From the NCBI GenBank assembly GCA_030447525.1, contig JAUJOR010000004.1, positions 62,001 through 126,000 on the forward strand: a stretch of 64,000 bases of DNA. Direction: 5' to 3'. Within the stretch, counting starts at the first letter, position 1, and each line of letters begins with the position of its first letter. The notes under the pieces were generated by a model, which was not told the origin of the DNA, did not search any database, and saw only the letters and a list, made by a program, of their open reading frames with translations. Positions 62,876-64,000 of this stretch are shown here, piece after piece. Source of the DNA: Chloroflexota bacterium (GTDB lineage Bacteria; Chloroflexota; UBA11872; UBA12225). The position numbers were made by a program, and so were the translations under genes.

Positions 62876-63526
62876 ATGGACGAATACCGCCCTTTCCCCA
62901 GTAACCAACCACCACCGGATGACGTGATCGAAGACGTGCCCGAGCCAGAAATGGCGTTGGGGGCGGACGAAGGGATCGGCAACACCGGTAGGCCGGAGCG
63001 CCCCGCACCCAACCTGGACCATCCTGGGGGCCACCTGCACGGGGCGGTGGCCCGGCTGAACAAACCCCGTCGCTTCGGCTTTCTCCGCGCCGATTATGGC
63101 GTGGAGTTTTTTTACCACGCCTCGGCCAGCGAGTCCGGGCCCACCGCCTTTGACGCCCACCGCCCGGGCCAGGAGTTAGAGTGCGAGTGTCACCAGGACG
63201 AGCACGGGCGGGGGCTCGCCGCGACGGTGGTGAACGTCATCGGCGAGCCCCCGCCCGAACAGCCCCGGCCGCCCCGGCCGCCCCGCGCCGAGCGCGGAGA
63301 GCGCCCGGCCGGCCGCGAACGTCGGGCCAGCGGCAGCCAGGCGGCGGAGCGCTGGCACGTCGCCGTGCTACGGGAGCGCTCGGACATGCCCGTCGCCAGC
63401 CAGCTGGAGCGCCTGCTCAACGAGCGAGCGGTGAAGCCGGGCAACTTTACCCTCGGCTTCGTCGAGCACGAAGAAGGAACCGACTGTTGGGTGGCGTACT
63501 ACAGCGCCGTCGACGGGGGTAGTTGA
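62876..63526 (+). CDS. Protein with a cold-shock-like (OB-fold) domain
   Basis: 216 aa from ATG 62876 (ATG 62816 in frame is an alternative with GGAG upstream). After an acidic, Pro-rich lead of 50 residues comes a cold-shock-like domain of about 70 residues: G-A-V-A-R-L-N-K-P-R-R-F-G-F-L and V-E-F-F-Y-H-A-S-A match the two RNA-binding strands (F-G-F and F-F-x-H). A Pro/Arg-rich linker follows, then a 60-residue C-terminal domain (W-H-V-A-V-L-R-E-R-S through C-W-V-A-Y-Y-S-A-V-D) of no known family. Probably a nucleic-acid-binding protein. Confidence 0.75.
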   Translation: MDEYRPFPSNQPPPDDVIEDVPEPEMALGADEGIGNTGRPERPAPNLDHPGGHLHGAVARLNKPRRFGFLRADYGVEFFYHASASESGPTAFDAHRPGQELECECHQDEHGRGLAATVVNVIGEPPPEQPRPPRPPRAERGERPAGRERRASGSQAAERWHVAVLRERSDMPVASQLERLLNERAVKPGNFTLGFVEHEEGTDCWVAYYSAVDGGS

Positions 63527-63669
63527 CGCGCATCCGCGCATCCGCCGGGGCACACGCGGAAGGGCCCGGTCCCGGCGGCCTTAGCCCCAAGATGCCTGGA
63601 GCGAGTCGAGGATGCGTCTGCGAGCTTCGCCCCCCCTGGTGAATCTACGAAGGTCTTCTCCATAGGCAC

Positions 63670-64000
63670 CTAGGGCGGGGCATGAGGGGCGGGCGCCGAG
63701 CTGGAAGGAGAGGGCAAAGACCAGGTGAAGCGTAACCCTCCCGGGCCACGCACCGCCACCGCCGGCACGGTGTCCACCCCGCGGAAGAAGAGCACGCGCA
63801 CCGAGCCATCGGAGTTGACCATGGCCGAGGCCGTCGTCCCATCAGAGTAACGAGCGACAACCCCCCGTCCCCCTTCCCCCGTCTTGGACGGACGGCTGCT
63901 GAGGAGACGTACCCCGTCCGGGGGCAGGACAACCCACAACGCCCCCAACGACGTACCGGGATTGCGGTGCTCGTCCCCGGCGCCGTCTCGGCGGCGCCCC
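63670..64000 (-). CDS. Uncharacterised protein, N-terminal part outside window
   Basis: At least 109 residues, open to the right edge with no stop. Visible sequence L-G-A-L-W-V-V-L-P-P-D-G-V-R-L-L-S-S and V-V-A-R-Y-S-D-G-T-T-A, then V-R-V-L-F-F-R-G-V-D-T-V-P reads as alternating beta strands, with a short Pro/Ser/Ala-rich tail. A TTG at 63948 lies in frame but the frame stays open beyond it. Not recognised. Confidence 0.5.
   Translation of the reverse strand, partial: GRRRDGAGDEHRNPGTSLGALWVVLPPDGVRLLSSRPSKTGEGGRGVVARYSDGTTASAMVNSDGSVRVLFFRGVDTVPAVAVRGPGGLRFTWSLPSPSSSAPAPHAPP

Overview
This is a 64 kb stretch of a very GC-rich bacterial chromosome. Several traits suggest Chloroflexota, perhaps near Thermomicrobia: solute-binding lipoproteins with twin-arginine signals and no permeases nearby, three enolase-superfamily enzymes, a MurE whose amino-acid motif is Glu-Asp-Pro-Arg, a DUF5671-type membrane protein and a CHAT/sigma module. 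The lineage is inference; there is no rRNA, and I found no tRNA and no CRISPR array.

Layout. 0-7 kb: the start of a Tat-exported SGNH-hydrolase lipoprotein (cut by the left edge), a decayed IS1182-type element with intact ends, and the leftward prkA-yhbH(DUF444)-spoVR stress operon. 7-16 kb: a possible DNA-annealing protein, an exported PQQ-type propeller, gnd, a receiver-only response regulator, an M20 peptidase, a GtrB/DPM1-like glycosyltransferase and an unknown protein. 16-20 kb: two mandelate-racemase-like enzymes and a solute-binding lipoprotein with a recognisable promoter. 20-29 kb: a NurA-family nuclease, a two-gene membrane operon (NTF2-like anchor plus DUF5671), guaB, a gamma-carbonic-anhydrase-like protein divergent from aspartokinase, and a bifunctional-nuclease (DUF151) protein. 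29-36 kb: dipeptide epimerase, NAD-dependent epimerase, D-aminoacylase coupled to a small membrane protein, a second solute-binding lipoprotein, and a malate/lactate dehydrogenase of the Ldh2 type. 36-41 kb: a small unknown gene, comF, a peptidase-MA-like protein that lacks its HExxH motif, a dienelactone hydrolase and an MFS fragment.

41-59 kb is one uninterrupted leftward run. From upstream to downstream: sigma factor, zinc-finger (anti-sigma-like) protein, TPR-CHAT protease, S8 subtilase, GNAT acetyltransferase, histidine kinase, OmpR-type regulator, small unknown, rhodanese lipoprotein, purK, purE, murE, murF, dedA and an unknown. purK/purE and purE/murE overlap by ATGA; murE/murF overlap by 8 nt. 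59-64 kb: a multipass membrane protein divergent from a NarL-type kinase/regulator pair (with palindromes between them), a 14-bp tandem array over the regulator's stop codon, a cold-shock-domain-like protein, and a gene cut by the right edge.

Two items deserve most attention. First, the rhodanese lipoprotein has an in-frame TGA two codons after its active-site Cys. The reading frame continues past it as a normal rhodanese C-terminus, and a 6-bp hairpin with a G-first loop follows 16 nt after the TGA. This fits either a bacterial selenoprotein or a single nonsense mutation. Second, the sigma / zinc-finger / TPR-CHAT / subtilase cluster repeats the logic of Craspase (a CHAT protease controlling a sigma factor through a cleavable partner) without any Cas protein in the window. 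A further recurring oddity is partial duplication of gene ends: stop-codon regions are repeated downstream at four genes, and start regions at three.
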